A stretch of 64,000 bases of DNA from JAAXXJ01 sp964412455 (GCA_964412455.1 CAYPOT010000004.1:1-64000), one strand, 5' to 3'. Counted from the first letter of the stretch, positions 47,062 to 56,170 are shown. The notes: generated by a model from the letters alone, not told the origin. Numbers and translations: made by a program.

Positions 47062-48489
47062 CTACACATCCATGCCCGTCATCCGAAGCACCCGCCTGAT
47101 GAACCGCGTGTGTTTCCAGAGCGGCGGACGCACGCCCAGCAGGTGCGCGAACCGGTGGACCCGGGGAAGGATGGACAACCCGATGGAGTCGGTATTGATG
47201 AAGTTCATGTGCGTGCTCATGGACCTTCTGACCTCGTCCATCATCCAGCTGGCATCCACATCAGGCGATACATAGAACACGGGCCGGAGCATCTGGTCCG
47301 GAGGGGCCGTAAGAATGCCCTGGCGCCTCGCGATGGACTCGAGCTCCGTCCCTGGATAGATCCTGATGCCTATATTGAAGAACACCACGTCCTGCGGCCG
47401 GGGGGCGGTCCCGGCGAACCTGAGCGTTTCAGCCACCGTATCCCGCGTCTCTCCCGGCCCGCCCAGCAGGAATATCCACGCGCAGGGGATGCGGTGCCTT
47501 TTCATGACCTCGGCGGCCTTGTGCACCTCACGGGTCGTGAACCCCTTGCGCAGCCCCTCGAGAACGCGGTCCGACGCGCTCTCCACGGTCAGCCCCATGC
47601 CGGCAAAGCCTGCCCGTTCCATGGCCGATACCAGGCCATCATCGAAGGACCGCGGGTTCAGCTCCAGGCTTTGAAGCCGCGCCCCGTGCTTTACCTTTGC
47701 GAGCGCGTCGCACACTCCCCTTGCGTGTTCATAGGGAACATTGAACACGCTGTCCACCAGTTCGATGTCCCGGAGACCGGAGCCCGCCAGCCGCATAACA
47801 GCATCAGCCACGCTTCCCGGGTCGGCGAGCCGGTGGCCATTCCCCTCGATCTTGCGGTAGGTGCAGTAGACGCACTGGAAGGCGCACCCGAGCTTGGTCT
47901 GAAGCGGGGCGGTGGCGAGCTGGGATCGGTATGCGGGCACATCCACCCAGCGATGGTAGCCGGGCGCCCCGCATTCCGTGGTACCATCCTGACCGGGACA
48001 GGGCGTGCTGTTGAACCCGTCATGGTCAAGATAGGCAATGCCGGGGACATCGCCAAACGTCTCACCTTCGGCAATGCGGTCCAGCAGCAGCGGGAAGACC
48101 GTCTCCCCGTCGCCCAGCACGCCGCAGGATACTTCACAGAACCGGAGGATCGCTTCGGGCATGACCGCCAGCGCGGCGCCGCCCAGTATGACCGGCGCAT
48201 CACAATGCTCCCGGACGGTATTCACGATGCGGCGCAGGTCCTCAAGAAAGAACGCAGTGTCCCGCATATCATTATTGTCGATGTTCCGCACCGACAGGCC
48301 AACCACATCTGGCCGGAACGAGAGGATCGCAAGTTTGACCGCCTCGTGGGGCTGCCGCTCGAACATGAGGTCAAGCATCGTGACGCGATGGCCCGCATGC
48401 TCGCAGGCCTCCGCCACCATGCAGGCGCCGATGGGCATGACGGGCATGGGAAGGTTATTCCGGTTCGTGCTGATGAGAAGGATGTTCAT
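47062..48489 (-). CDS. B12-binding radical SAM protein
   Basis: A 475-residue protein. N-terminal cobalamin-binding Rossmann domain (1-150; GGAALAVMPEAILRF, LGDGETVFPLLLDR). Radical SAM domain from about 190 with LGCAFQCVYCTYRKIEGN, the CxxxCxxC [4Fe-4S] ligands. GLTVESASDRVLEGLRKGF and LLGGPGETRDTV are family elements. Such enzymes methylate unactivated carbons or rearrange substrates in natural-product pathways. It lies immediately upstream of the type III polyketide synthase and is probably co-transcribed with it. Confidence 0.92.
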   Translation of the reverse strand: MNILLISTNRNNLPMPVMPIGACMVAEACEHAGHRVTMLDLMFERQPHEAVKLAILSFRPDVVGLSVRNIDNNDMRDTAFFLEDLRRIVNTVREHCDAPVILGGAALAVMPEAILRFCEVSCGVLGDGETVFPLLLDRIAEGETFGDVPGIAYLDHDGFNSTPCPGQDGTTECGAPGYHRWVDVPAYRSQLATAPLQTKLGCAFQCVYCTYRKIEGNGHRLADPGSVADAVMRLAGSGLRDIELVDSVFNVPYEHARGVCDALAKVKHGARLQSLELNPRSFDDGLVSAMERAGFAGMGLTVESASDRVLEGLRKGFTTREVHKAAEVMKRHRIPCAWIFLLGGPGETRDTVAETLRFAGTAPRPQDVVFFNIGIRIYPGTELESIARRQGILTAPPDQMLRPVFYVSPDVDASWMMDEVRRSMSTHMNFINTDSIGLSILPRVHRFAHLLGVRPPLWKHTRFIRRVLRMTGMDV

Positions 48490-48864
48490 GATGACGGTCT
48501 CAGATCATGATACCTCAGCCGGGGGGGGAGAACAAGCCGGAAGATATAAAGTTTTTATGTTTTTTTCTGCACCGCCACTCACAGTTCCGCGCAAACATGA
48601 CAAGTCGCCTTCTGTTTTAACCGGACAATACGGCCTTCCCTGTGCGCTTACGCTTCGCACGCGCAGGCATGATCTGTGGTCATACTTGATCTATTCCAGT
48701 CATGTAGCTCGCGAACCGGCTCATGGAATGCAGGGCGCTCTGGAAAAGCAAGTCTTTACCCGATCCTGCACATTATATTATCACGGTCCATGCTTGATTT
48801 CCCCGCTCGTTTGCGTTATGCTCTCTTTGCTTGCTCAGTATCCTCTCATTCTTTGAGGTCTCCC
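48490..48864. other. Intergenic region upstream of the oxidase operon
   Basis: The divergent gap of about 375 bases between the radical-SAM gene and SCO. The first 30 bases hold a run of nine Gs. No clear promoter or known regulatory box is seen by eye, although both units must start here. Confidence 0.4.
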
Positions 48865-49647
48865 GTGAACAAACTAGCCCACCTGCTGATCCTCGTCCTT
48901 GTCGCTGTCTTCCCGGCGGCGGCCCACGAGGCCACGCCGGTCAAAGCCGACGTCGCGCTGGACGAAAAGCTCGGCGCGGTCATTCCCGGTGACATTTCGC
49001 TGCGCGATGAGAACGGGAAACCCGTCAACCTCAAGGCCATCATTGACAAGCCCACGATCATCGCGCCGGTGTATCTGCACTGCGCCCATACCTGTCCCCT
49101 GCTTCTGACAGGCCTCGCCGGCGCGCTGGGCAAACTGGAACTCGTTCAGCCCGGCAGGGATTACCGCGTCATCACCATGAGCATCGATGAGCGTGAGGGA
49201 CCGGAGATCGCCCGGGAGAAGAAACCGAATTATATCGCCGCCGTGCGAAAGCCCTTCCCCGAAAGCGAGTGGAAGTTCCTTACCGGCGACAACGCGAACA
49301 TAAGGAAGTTCACCGATGCCGTGGGCTTCACGTTCCAGCGGGACGGTGAGGACTTCTCCCATCCCATCGTTATCCTCATCCTGGCGCCCGGCGGCAAGGT
49401 AACGCGCTATCTCCACGGCGTCTCCTTCCTGCCCTTCGAGATCACCATGGCCGTCACCGAGGCCAGCCAGGGCAGGATCAGCTCGCCGGCGGGCAGGGTG
49501 CTCGCGTACTGCTTCAGCTACGACCCTCTGAAGCAGTCCTACGTGTTCAATATCCTCAAGGTCGTCGGGACGGTCATGATCGTTACGCTGGTTTCCTTCT
49601 TTATTTTTCTCATGGTGACAACGAAGAAGAAACGGGGCGCTGCATAA
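48865..49647 (+). CDS. SCO1/SenC-type copper chaperone
   Basis: A 260-residue exported protein from a GTG start with GAGGT 6 bases upstream. Signal-like segment at 4-23 (HLLILVLVAVFPAAA), then a thioredoxin fold with YLHCAHTCPLLL near 72 (CxxxC copper ligands) and the conserved histidine in FSHPIVILIL near 166. A C-terminal membrane helix (about 230-252) anchors it. It loads CuA of subunit II. It opens the cytochrome oxidase gene group. Upstream in-frame codons to 48676 are not family-like. Confidence 0.92.
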   Translation: MNKLAHLLILVLVAVFPAAAHEATPVKADVALDEKLGAVIPGDISLRDENGKPVNLKAIIDKPTIIAPVYLHCAHTCPLLLTGLAGALGKLELVQPGRDYRVITMSIDEREGPEIAREKKPNYIAAVRKPFPESEWKFLTGDNANIRKFTDAVGFTFQRDGEDFSHPIVILILAPGGKVTRYLHGVSFLPFEITMAVTEASQGRISSPAGRVLAYCFSYDPLKQSYVFNILKVVGTVMIVTLVSFFIFLMVTTKKKRGAA

Positions 49648-49659
49648 ACAGAAAAGAAG

Positions 49660-49800
49660 ACATCTGAACCGCGAGGGCGCAAGGGACGCGAGGAAATCCA
49701 GGTTCGCCGGTCTTTGCCTGTATGGATTTTGCCGTCCTTCGCGACCTCGCTTAGAAGCGCCTGCTTTTGGTCGCGTCTTTGCGGTGAGAAAGACTTATAC
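49660..49800. repeat. Inverted 7-8-mer repeat element (GCGAGGG units)
   Basis: Left arm ACCGCGAGGGCGCAAGGGAC and right arm TCGCGACCTCGCTT ... CGCGTCTTTGCGGTGAG are inverted. A second pair flanks the core (AAATCCAGG..., TGGATTTT). It fills the gap between SCO and oxidase subunit I. Confidence 0.75.
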
Positions 49801-49807
49801 CCTTCTT

Positions 49808-51397
49808 ATGAATACGAGCTTCTACAACACTCCCGGCAAGCACAAAGGCATCCTCTCCTGGGTCCTCTCCACGGACCACAAGCGGATCGGGCTGCTCTAT
49901 CTCTCCTGCATGACCGTCTTCTTCCTGACGGGCATGACGCTGGGCCTCCTCATGCGGCTGGAGCTCATCGCGCCTGGCAGGACCATCATGGCGGCGCAGA
50001 CCTACAACGCGCTCTTCACCCTCCACGGCGTCATCATGATCTTCCTGTTCATCATCCCCGGCATTCCCGCAGCGCTCGGAAACTTCATCCTGCCGCTCCA
50101 GATCGGCGCCCAGGATGTGTCCTTCCCGCGGCTCAACCTCCTGTCGTGGTGGTTCTACATCATCGGAGCGGCGGTCGCCATCACCTCGCTCTTCACCGGC
50201 GGCGGTCCTCCCGACACAGGCTGGACCTTCTATGTCCCCTACAGCGTCCGTACCGGGACGAACGTTTCACTGGCGGTCTTCGGCGTCTTCCTCATGGGCA
50301 TCTCCTCAACGCTCACCGGGCTCAACTTCGTCACGACCATCCACCGCCTGCGGGCGCCGGGGATGAAGTGGTTCCGCATGCCGCTCTTTGTCTGGTCGCT
50401 CTATGCAACGGGCTGGGTGCAGCTCCTTGCCACGCCCGTCATCGCCATCACCCTGCTGATGCTCGTGGCCGAGCGGTTCTTCGGCATCGGCTTCTTCGAC
50501 CCGGCCAAGGGCGGTGACCCCATCCTCTTCGAGCATCTCTTCTGGATCTACTCACACCCGGCGGTCTACATCATGATCCTGCCGGCCATGGGCGCCGTCA
50601 GCGAGATCATCCCGGTCTTTGCCCGGCGGACCATCTTCGGCTATAAGGCCATCGCTTTCTCCAGCCTCGGCATCGCCATCTTCGGCTACCTCGTCTGGGG
50701 CCACCATATGTTCACCAGCGGAATGAGCGACGAGTCAAGAATGATCTTCTCGCTCCTCACCTTTCTCGTGGCTGTGCCGAGCGGCATCAAGGTCTTTAAC
50801 TGGGTGGCGAGCATGTACAAGGGCTCGATCCGGCTGGACGCCCCATTCCTCTTCACCATGGCATTTATCTTCCTGTTCTCCATCGGAGGGCTTACCGGAT
50901 TGATCCAGGGGGCGCTCGCCACGAACGTCCACGTGCATGGCACCTACTTCATCGTCGCCCATTTCCACTACGTCATGTTCGGCGGCACGGTCTTCGCCTT
51001 CTTCGCCAGCCTCCACTACTGGTTCCCCAAGATGTCCGGACGGATGTACCATGAAGGCCGCGCGCGGCTCGCCGCCCTCATCCTCTTTATCGGATTCAAT
51101 GCGCTCTACTTCCCCATGTTCATCCTGGGCTGGCAGGGCATGCCGCGGCGGTACTACGACTACCTCCCGCACTACCAGCCCCTCCACGTCGTCTCCACCG
51201 TCGGGTCCTGGATCCTGGCCACGGGCATCCTGTTCATGCTGTTCAATCTTCTCCGCTCCCTCAGGACCGGAGAGAAGGTCGGCGATAATCCCTGGGGCGG
51301 AACCACGCTGGAGTGGAAGACCACCTCGCCTCCGCCAACAGAGAATTTTGAGAAGATACCCGAGGTCACGACGGGACCGTACAACTATAAATCTTGA
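49808..51397 (+). CDS. ctaD: Cytochrome c oxidase subunit I (A2-type)
   Basis: A heme-copper oxidase core of 529 residues with 12 membrane helices. Heme and CuB ligands: HGVIMIF-type segment near 65, SHPAVYIMILPAMG near 248 and ADDGGHH-like VWGHHMFTSGM near 300; heme a/a3 histidines in VAHFHYVMFGG near 385. The usual proton-channel glutamate of HPEVY is replaced by alanine and the YSHP motif is present, marking the A2 class. Start is MNTSFYNTPGKHKGILSW; the longer GTG start adds 8 residues. Adjacent subunits are in the same operon. Confidence 0.95.
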   Translation: MNTSFYNTPGKHKGILSWVLSTDHKRIGLLYLSCMTVFFLTGMTLGLLMRLELIAPGRTIMAAQTYNALFTLHGVIMIFLFIIPGIPAALGNFILPLQIGAQDVSFPRLNLLSWWFYIIGAAVAITSLFTGGGPPDTGWTFYVPYSVRTGTNVSLAVFGVFLMGISSTLTGLNFVTTIHRLRAPGMKWFRMPLFVWSLYATGWVQLLATPVIAITLLMLVAERFFGIGFFDPAKGGDPILFEHLFWIYSHPAVYIMILPAMGAVSEIIPVFARRTIFGYKAIAFSSLGIAIFGYLVWGHHMFTSGMSDESRMIFSLLTFLVAVPSGIKVFNWVASMYKGSIRLDAPFLFTMAFIFLFSIGGLTGLIQGALATNVHVHGTYFIVAHFHYVMFGGTVFAFFASLHYWFPKMSGRMYHEGRARLAALILFIGFNALYFPMFILGWQGMPRRYYDYLPHYQPLHVVSTVGSWILATGILFMLFNLLRSLRTGEKVGDNPWGGTTLEWKTTSPPPTENFEKIPEVTTGPYNYKS

Positions 51398-51556
51398 ACC
51401 ACAGAGGCACAGAGACACAGAGGAAGGTCATGAAACACTTAACCACAGATGAACACAGATAACAGCACCAATTACTTTGATCCGTGTCAATCCGTGGCCA
51501 AAAAGATCTTTACTTTACTTTGCTTTTCTCTGTGTCTCTGTGTCTCTGTGGCAGAC
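51398..51556. repeat. Nested inverted heptamer-repeat element (CACAGAG units)
   Basis: Outer arms ACCACAGAGGCACAGAGACA (51398 on) and TCTCTGTGTCTCTGTGTCTC (51528 on) are complementary. Inner arms AACCACAGATGAACACAGAT (51440 on) and TTGATCCGTGTCAATCCGTG (51478 on) are also complementary. The element lies between subunits I and III. Confidence 0.85.
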
Positions 51557-51565
51557 GTTGACTTT

Positions 51566-52183
51566 ATGAACGATATCACTCAAACAACATTGCCCCACAA
51601 AGACTACGCCGGCGCCAAGCTCGGCATGTGGCTCTTCCTGTTCACGGAGATCCTGCTCTTCGGCGGGCTGTTCCTGGTCTATTCTGTGTACCGGTCGATG
51701 TATCCGCAGGACTTTCACGAGGCCGCGGCCGGACTCAGCACCGTCCTCGGGACGGTCAACACGCTCATCCTGCTCACGAGCAGCCTGACCATGGCGCTCT
51801 CCATTTCGGCGCTTCGTCGCGGGAACAGCAGGCGATCGGTCCTGCTGCAGGCCGCCACGATCGTGTTTGGTCTTGTCTTTCTCGTGAACAAGTATTTTGA
51901 ATGGAGCGGGCATATCCATGAGGGGCTGTATCCGAACGCCCCCGAACTGTTGTCGCGGAGCCACGGAGAGATCCTCTTTTACGGCCTTTACTACGTTATG
52001 ACCGGACTCCACGGGCTCCACGTCGTCGTTGGCCTTGTCCTCATCGGGATCATGCTGGCCTTGACCAGTCGGCAACGGATCACCGGCGCTGACCATGTCA
52101 AACTGGAGAACGCGGGGCTTTACTGGCACCTGGTGGACCTGATCTGGATATATCTGTTCCCGCTGTTCTATCTGATAACATAG
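51566..52183 (+). CDS. ctaE: Cytochrome c oxidase subunit III
   Basis: A 205-residue protein with five membrane helices. KLGMWLFLFTEILLFGGLFL near 18, a conserved glutamate in TEI, and FYGLYYVMTGLHGLHVVVGL near 135 are family hallmarks. Five-helix subunit III is typical of caa3-type enzymes. The ATG at 51566 lies directly after the repeat element, not inside it, and family N-termini match MNDITQTTLPHKDY. It ends 12 bases before the next gene. Confidence 0.94.
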   Translation: MNDITQTTLPHKDYAGAKLGMWLFLFTEILLFGGLFLVYSVYRSMYPQDFHEAAAGLSTVLGTVNTLILLTSSLTMALSISALRRGNSRRSVLLQAATIVFGLVFLVNKYFEWSGHIHEGLYPNAPELLSRSHGEILFYGLYYVMTGLHGLHVVVGLVLIGIMLALTSRQRITGADHVKLENAGLYWHLVDLIWIYLFPLFYLIT

Positions 52184-52195
52184 GGGCGAGGGCAT

Positions 52196-52516
52196 ATGAA
52201 CCGTCGCGCACTACATTTGATAGCTCTGCTTGTCTGGATCATCGGGTTTTTCCTCATAGGGTTCGGCGTATGGGGATTTCAGGCGGGACACCTCATGCTC
52301 ATGGGATACTTGCTGGCGGGCGTCGTGATCTACGTGTTCGCTGCGTTCCTCAACCGGTGTCCGAAGTGCAGGATGCCATTGCTGCTCAAACCGATGAAGC
52401 TGCTCGGCATGGACCTGTACCGGTGGGCGTTCCTCACCCCGGAACAGTGCGGACATTGCGGAAACATCCTCGAGCAAAACAAGAGAGGTCAGGGGTCAAA
52501 CACCCTATCATCATGA
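52196..52516 (+). CDS. Membrane protein with C-terminal zinc ribbon
   Basis: A 106-residue protein. Two hydrophobic helices (7-25 and 32-52) are followed by NRCPKCRMP and QCGHCGNI, two CxxC pairs that form one zinc ribbon on the cytoplasmic side. No named family. It sits inside the oxidase operon between subunits III and IV and overlaps the latter by 4 bases (ATGA), so it is probably an assembly or accessory factor of this oxidase. That role is inferred from position. Confidence 0.78.
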   Translation: MNRRALHLIALLVWIIGFFLIGFGVWGFQAGHLMLMGYLLAGVVIYVFAAFLNRCPKCRMPLLLKPMKLLGMDLYRWAFLTPEQCGHCGNILEQNKRGQGSNTLSS

Positions 52517-52797
52517 ACGAACAGGACAAACATATCGTCAGCACAAAGACCTTCGTTCTTGTCTGGATCGCGCTGCTCATACTCACGGCGGTAACGGTCA
52601 CGGTCGCGAAATTGGACCTCGGCGCGATGAGCACCCTCACGGCCGTCGTGATCGCGTCGGTCAAGGCCGGCCTCGTGCTCTGGTTCTTCATGCACCTGAA
52701 GTACGAAAAGCGGCTCCTGAAGCTTCTTCTGCTGGTCCCGATCGTGACCCTGGCGGTCATCATCGGGCTGACGTTCGTTGATGTGTTGTACCGGTAG
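52513..52797 (+). CDS. Cytochrome c oxidase subunit IV-like protein
   Basis: A 94-residue membrane protein with three helices (12-32, 41-61, 70-91). The segment SVKAGLVLWFFMHLKYEKRL near 49 is the COX4-prokaryotic signature. It stabilises the catalytic core in caa3 oxidases. Translation is coupled to the preceding gene by an ATGA overlap. Confidence 0.92.
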   Translation: MNEQDKHIVSTKTFVLVWIALLILTAVTVTVAKLDLGAMSTLTAVVIASVKAGLVLWFFMHLKYEKRLLKLLLLVPIVTLAVIIGLTFVDVLYR

Positions 52798-52807
52798 CGC
52801 TATGCGC

Positions 52808-52905
52808 ATTGGAAATTGTAAATTGCAGATTGTAAATTTTAAAACGGTAGGAAGCAGACGTTCAATTTGATATTTCCATTTTCCAATTTAAAATTTTCAA
52901 TGTCG
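52808..52905. repeat. Inverted heptamer-repeat element (AAATTGT units)
   Basis: Left arm ATTGGAAATTGTAAATTGCA and right arm TTCCAATTTAAAATTTTCAA are inverted and built from 7-base units close to those at 4.15 kb. It separates subunit IV from subunit II. Confidence 0.85.
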
Positions 52906-52914
52906 TGAGGTCTT

Positions 52915-53835
52915 ATGCTCCACGGCTGGACAAATCTTTCAAGCTCGGTCGACAGCGTTTTCCTGTTCATCATGGGGATATCGCTCGTCTTGTTGGTAGG
53001 CATCACCGGCGCGATGGTCTACTTCGCCATCCGGTATCGGCGGTCGAAACATCCCCGCGCCGAGAACATCGAAGGCAACCTTCCGCTCGAGATCATCTGG
53101 ACCGTGATCCCCACGCTTTTGGTGCTCGCCATCTTCTGGGTCGGCTGGAAGGGCTTCGTGTACATGCGCACCGTGCCGCAGGACGCCATGCTGGTGAAGG
53201 TCACGGCACGCATGTGGTCATGGCACTTCGCATATGAGAACGGTGCTACGAGCGAAGTTCTGAAGGTGCCGGTTGACAAGCCGGTGAAGCTCGCCATCCA
53301 TTCCGCGGATGTCCTGCACAGCCTCTCCATCCCCGCCTTCCGCGTGAAGGAAGACGCCGTGCCCGGCAGGGAGAACTACCTCTGGTTCCAGCCCGAGGTA
53401 ACCGGGTCCTATGACCTCTTCTGCACCGAGTACTGCGGCATGGGGCATTCCTCAATGATCACCAAGGTCGAGGTCATGTCGGAACAGGATTTCAATACCT
53501 GGTACGCCCAGGCAACAGGGAAAGCGGCTGGAGGGAAATTGGGGCCGGACGGAGCGAAACTGTTCAAGGAAAAGGGCTGTTCAGCCTGCCACACCATAGA
53601 CGGGTCTCCCAAAGTGGGCCCGACGCTGAAGGGAGTCTCCGGCCGCCGTGTCACGGTCCTGACCAGCGGCAAGGAACGCGAGCTCACCGCGAACGACGAA
53701 TATCTCCGGAAGTCCCTGGTCTACCCTCAGGCGGATGTCGTGAAAGGCTTCCCCCCCATCATGCCTTCCCAGAAGGGCATCCTCAAGGACGCCGAGATCG
53801 ATGCGCTGGTGGAATATATGAAAACGCTGCATTAA
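52915..53835 (+). CDS. ctaC: Cytochrome c oxidase subunit II with fused cytochrome c domain
   Basis: A 306-residue caa3-type subunit. Two N-terminal membrane helices (18-39 and 61-82), a cupredoxin domain with the CuA site FCTEYCGMGHSSM near 168 and upstream His of VLHSLSIPAF near 140, then a c-type cytochrome domain with CSACH near 222 and methionine ligand in PPIMPSQKG near 282. It receives electrons directly from soluble donors through the heme. Gene order here (II after IV) is unusual; II normally precedes I. CGTGAGG lies just before the ATG. Confidence 0.95.
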   Translation: MLHGWTNLSSSVDSVFLFIMGISLVLLVGITGAMVYFAIRYRRSKHPRAENIEGNLPLEIIWTVIPTLLVLAIFWVGWKGFVYMRTVPQDAMLVKVTARMWSWHFAYENGATSEVLKVPVDKPVKLAIHSADVLHSLSIPAFRVKEDAVPGRENYLWFQPEVTGSYDLFCTEYCGMGHSSMITKVEVMSEQDFNTWYAQATGKAAGGKLGPDGAKLFKEKGCSACHTIDGSPKVGPTLKGVSGRRVTVLTSGKERELTANDEYLRKSLVYPQADVVKGFPPIMPSQKGILKDAEIDALVEYMKTLH

Positions 53836-53921
53836 TATCACCCTCCCTTCATCCCTCCCCTCAAGGGAGGGAACTCGTCCCCTCTCCCCTCGCGGGAGAG
53901 GGCCAGGGTGAGGGGAAAACT
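53836..53921. repeat. Palindromic C/G-tract element
   Basis: Two adjacent hairpins, CCCTCCCCTCAAGGGAGGG and CCCTCTCCCCTCGCGGGAGA plus GGG, are flanked by TCACCCTCCC and GGTGAGGGG. This is a commonly dispersed environmental repeat type and lies between ctaC and cyoE. Confidence 0.85.
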
Positions 53922-54785
53922 ATGAAAAACATCAAACACTATTTTGTCCTCTGCCGTCTGCCTATCTCCCTCTTCGCGACGTGCTCCGCGCTGACGGGAT
54001 ATCTACTCACCGGATCGGTCCAGGCGGGCACGACCGCCTTCCTGGCAACAAGTATCTTTCTCCTTGCCTGCGGCGCGTCAGCGCTGAACCAGTTCCAGGA
54101 GCGCGACCTCGACGCGCTGATGGAGCGCACGCGTCATCGTCCCCTTCCTGCGGGCACAATGACTCCCGCTCACGTACTTGTTGTTTCGTGGATGTTGATC
54201 CTTGCGGGTCTTCTCCTGCTCGGCAGCCTGGGCTGGACGTCTGTCACGTTCGGCGCGCTGGCCATCGTGTGGTACAACGGCCTGTACACCCGGCTCAAGC
54301 GAACAACGGCCTTTGCCGCGGTCCCCGGGGCATTGGTCGGCGCGCTCCCGCCGGTCATCGGATGGGCGGCGGGCGACGGTAATCTTGCCGATCCCCGGCT
54401 CTTCGCTCTTGCCGTACTGTTCTTTCTCTGGCAGATCCCCCATTTCTGGCTGCTGCTGCTCCGAAACTCCGCGCAGTATGAACATGCCGGCCTCCCGACC
54501 CTTACGTCGGTCATTCCACAGGAACGTCTTGCGCGAATCACACTTCTCTGGATCGCGGCAGCAGCGGTCGCCAGTCTTGCCATGCCCCTCTTCGGCATTG
54601 TCCGTTCACCCTACGCATATGCCTCCCTTGTCATCCTGGCCCTCTGGGTTTCCGGATCAGGGCTCGGGATCGTCATCGGGAGCACCGCCGCTGCATCCCT
54701 GCTTCCCACTTTCAGACGCGTAAATATATTTATTCTCCTTTTCATGCTGCTTGCCGTATTCGATACCCTCCTGTTGAGAGGATGA
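53922..54785 (+). CDS. cyoE: Protoheme IX farnesyltransferase (heme O synthase)
   Basis: A UbiA-type prenyltransferase of 287 residues with nine membrane helices. NQFQERDLDALMERTRHRPL near 55 contains the first DxxxD prenyl-diphosphate motif and the characteristic R...RP. LRNSAQYEHAGLPTLTSV near 180 is the second conserved loop. Makes heme O, needed for the heme A of the adjacent oxidase. No ctaA-like heme A synthase gene lies in the window. Confidence 0.95.
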   Translation: MKNIKHYFVLCRLPISLFATCSALTGYLLTGSVQAGTTAFLATSIFLLACGASALNQFQERDLDALMERTRHRPLPAGTMTPAHVLVVSWMLILAGLLLLGSLGWTSVTFGALAIVWYNGLYTRLKRTTAFAAVPGALVGALPPVIGWAAGDGNLADPRLFALAVLFFLWQIPHFWLLLLRNSAQYEHAGLPTLTSVIPQERLARITLLWIAAAAVASLAMPLFGIVRSPYAYASLVILALWVSGSGLGIVIGSTAAASLLPTFRRVNIFILLFMLLAVFDTLLLRG

Positions 54786-54795
54786 AAGGTCTTCG

Positions 54796-55194
54796 ATGCC
54801 GCGATCCCGTAACGCCACGGCCGAAAGGCTGCAACAGCTTCTGATCGAGAAGTCTCCTCTCATCGAGGAGTACACGCGGGAGCTTTGTCCTGATTGCACC
54901 GATGTCTGCTGCAGGCAGAAACACGGCATCTACCGCGAGCGGGACGTTCTTTACCTCAATGCTTTGGGGACCGCCATCCCTGCCCGCGATCCGGCACGGC
55001 CGCGGGATGGTTCCTGCGAGGCGATCGGCGAGCGCGGCTGCATCCATCCCCGGTGGCTCCGGCCGTTCAAATGCACCTGGTATTTCTGCGAGCCCATTAT
55101 TCTTGCCATGCAGGACCGGCCGCAGCGGTCGACGAGGGCCCTCACGGCCGCCATGGAAGAAATGATCCGGCTCTACGATGAACTGGGAGGATGA
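54796..55194 (+). CDS. Cysteine-rich protein, YkgJ-like
   Basis: A soluble 132-residue protein. Cysteines cluster in ELCPDCTDVCCRQKHGIYRE near 29-48, SCEAIGERGCIHP near 72 and FKCTWYFCEP near 90, the pattern of the putative zinc- or iron-chelating YkgJ family. It follows cyoE by 10 bases and overlaps the next gene by 4 bases, so it belongs to the same transcript. Function unknown. Confidence 0.75.
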   Translation: MPRSRNATAERLQQLLIEKSPLIEEYTRELCPDCTDVCCRQKHGIYRERDVLYLNALGTAIPARDPARPRDGSCEAIGERGCIHPRWLRPFKCTWYFCEPIILAMQDRPQRSTRALTAAMEEMIRLYDELGG

Positions 55195-56162
55195 CCGACA
55201 TGGACAGACAGCTGGCAAAACAGGCACAGGAGTTCGCGCGGCTCTCGGGCGGGTTTCGCGCGACACGCGTGGTATTGACGGCGAACAATCTCCGGATATT
55301 TGAGTATATCGGCAAGGGAGCGACCGCCGTGGAGCTGTCGAAGAACCTGAGGACCGATCTCCGGGCTACCGGGATACTGCTCGATGCAGTCACCGCCCTC
55401 GGGCTGCTCAGGAAAGCGCGGGGCATCTATCGCCTCACAACTCCGGCGAAGCAGTTCCTGCTCCCGGACAGCCCCTGGTACCAGGGCGACATGCTGCGCC
55501 ACCTCGATACGCTCTGGACGAACTGGTCCGGCCTCGACGAGGTGGTCAGGACCGGCATGCCGAACCGTTCCGGCGGCAGGCACCATGACGTCTTCATCCG
55601 CGCCATGCACAATAACGCTGTCCTCCGCTCGGCAGCCGTGCTCAAGGCGCTCGATCTTCGCAAGGTGAAGCGCGCGCTCGACCTTGGCGGCGGCCCGGGT
55701 ACCTATGGCATTGAGCTTGCCAAACGAGGCATCGAGGTCACTCTTTTCGATCTTCCTAATACGGTCGAGATAGCCGGCGAGATGATCCGGAAGGCTGGCG
55801 TCAAAAACGTTACGTTCCGGGGCGGCGACTTTCACTTCGACGACATCGGCAGCGGCTACGACCTGGTCCTCCTGAGCCAGGTGCTCCATTCCCACAGCCC
55901 CCTGGAGAACCGCGCGCTCCTGGGCAGGGTCTTCGACGCCCTCGCGCCGAAGGGCACCGTCGCCATCCACGAGTTCACCCTCTCCGAGGACCACGCGTCG
56001 CCGATCGCTGGCGCGCTATTTTCTGTGAACATGCTCGTGAACACGCCGGAGGGGCGCAGTTACACGCCGAAGGAGATGAAAGGCTGGTTGACGAAGGTGG
56101 GATTCGACCGCGTCAAGAAGGTCGATCTTAGCGATACGGTGGTAATGACCGGAAGGAAGTAG
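55191..56162 (+). CDS. SAM-dependent methyltransferase (O-methyltransferase family 2-like)
   Basis: A 323-residue protein. N-terminal winged-helix dimerisation domain (1-110; ATAVELSKNLRTDLRATGIL) precedes a Rossmann methyltransferase domain with RALDLGGGPGTYGIELAKRG near 162, FDLPNTVEIAGEM near 187 and LVLLSQVLHSHSP near 224. This layout is shared with hydroxyneurosporene and acetylserotonin methyltransferases. The substrate is unknown. It overlaps the preceding gene by 4 bases (ATGA). Confidence 0.9.
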   Translation: MTDMDRQLAKQAQEFARLSGGFRATRVVLTANNLRIFEYIGKGATAVELSKNLRTDLRATGILLDAVTALGLLRKARGIYRLTTPAKQFLLPDSPWYQGDMLRHLDTLWTNWSGLDEVVRTGMPNRSGGRHHDVFIRAMHNNAVLRSAAVLKALDLRKVKRALDLGGGPGTYGIELAKRGIEVTLFDLPNTVEIAGEMIRKAGVKNVTFRGGDFHFDDIGSGYDLVLLSQVLHSHSPLENRALLGRVFDALAPKGTVAIHEFTLSEDHASPIAGALFSVNMLVNTPEGRSYTPKEMKGWLTKVGFDRVKKVDLSDTVVMTGRK

Positions 56163-56170
56163 ACGCTGCG

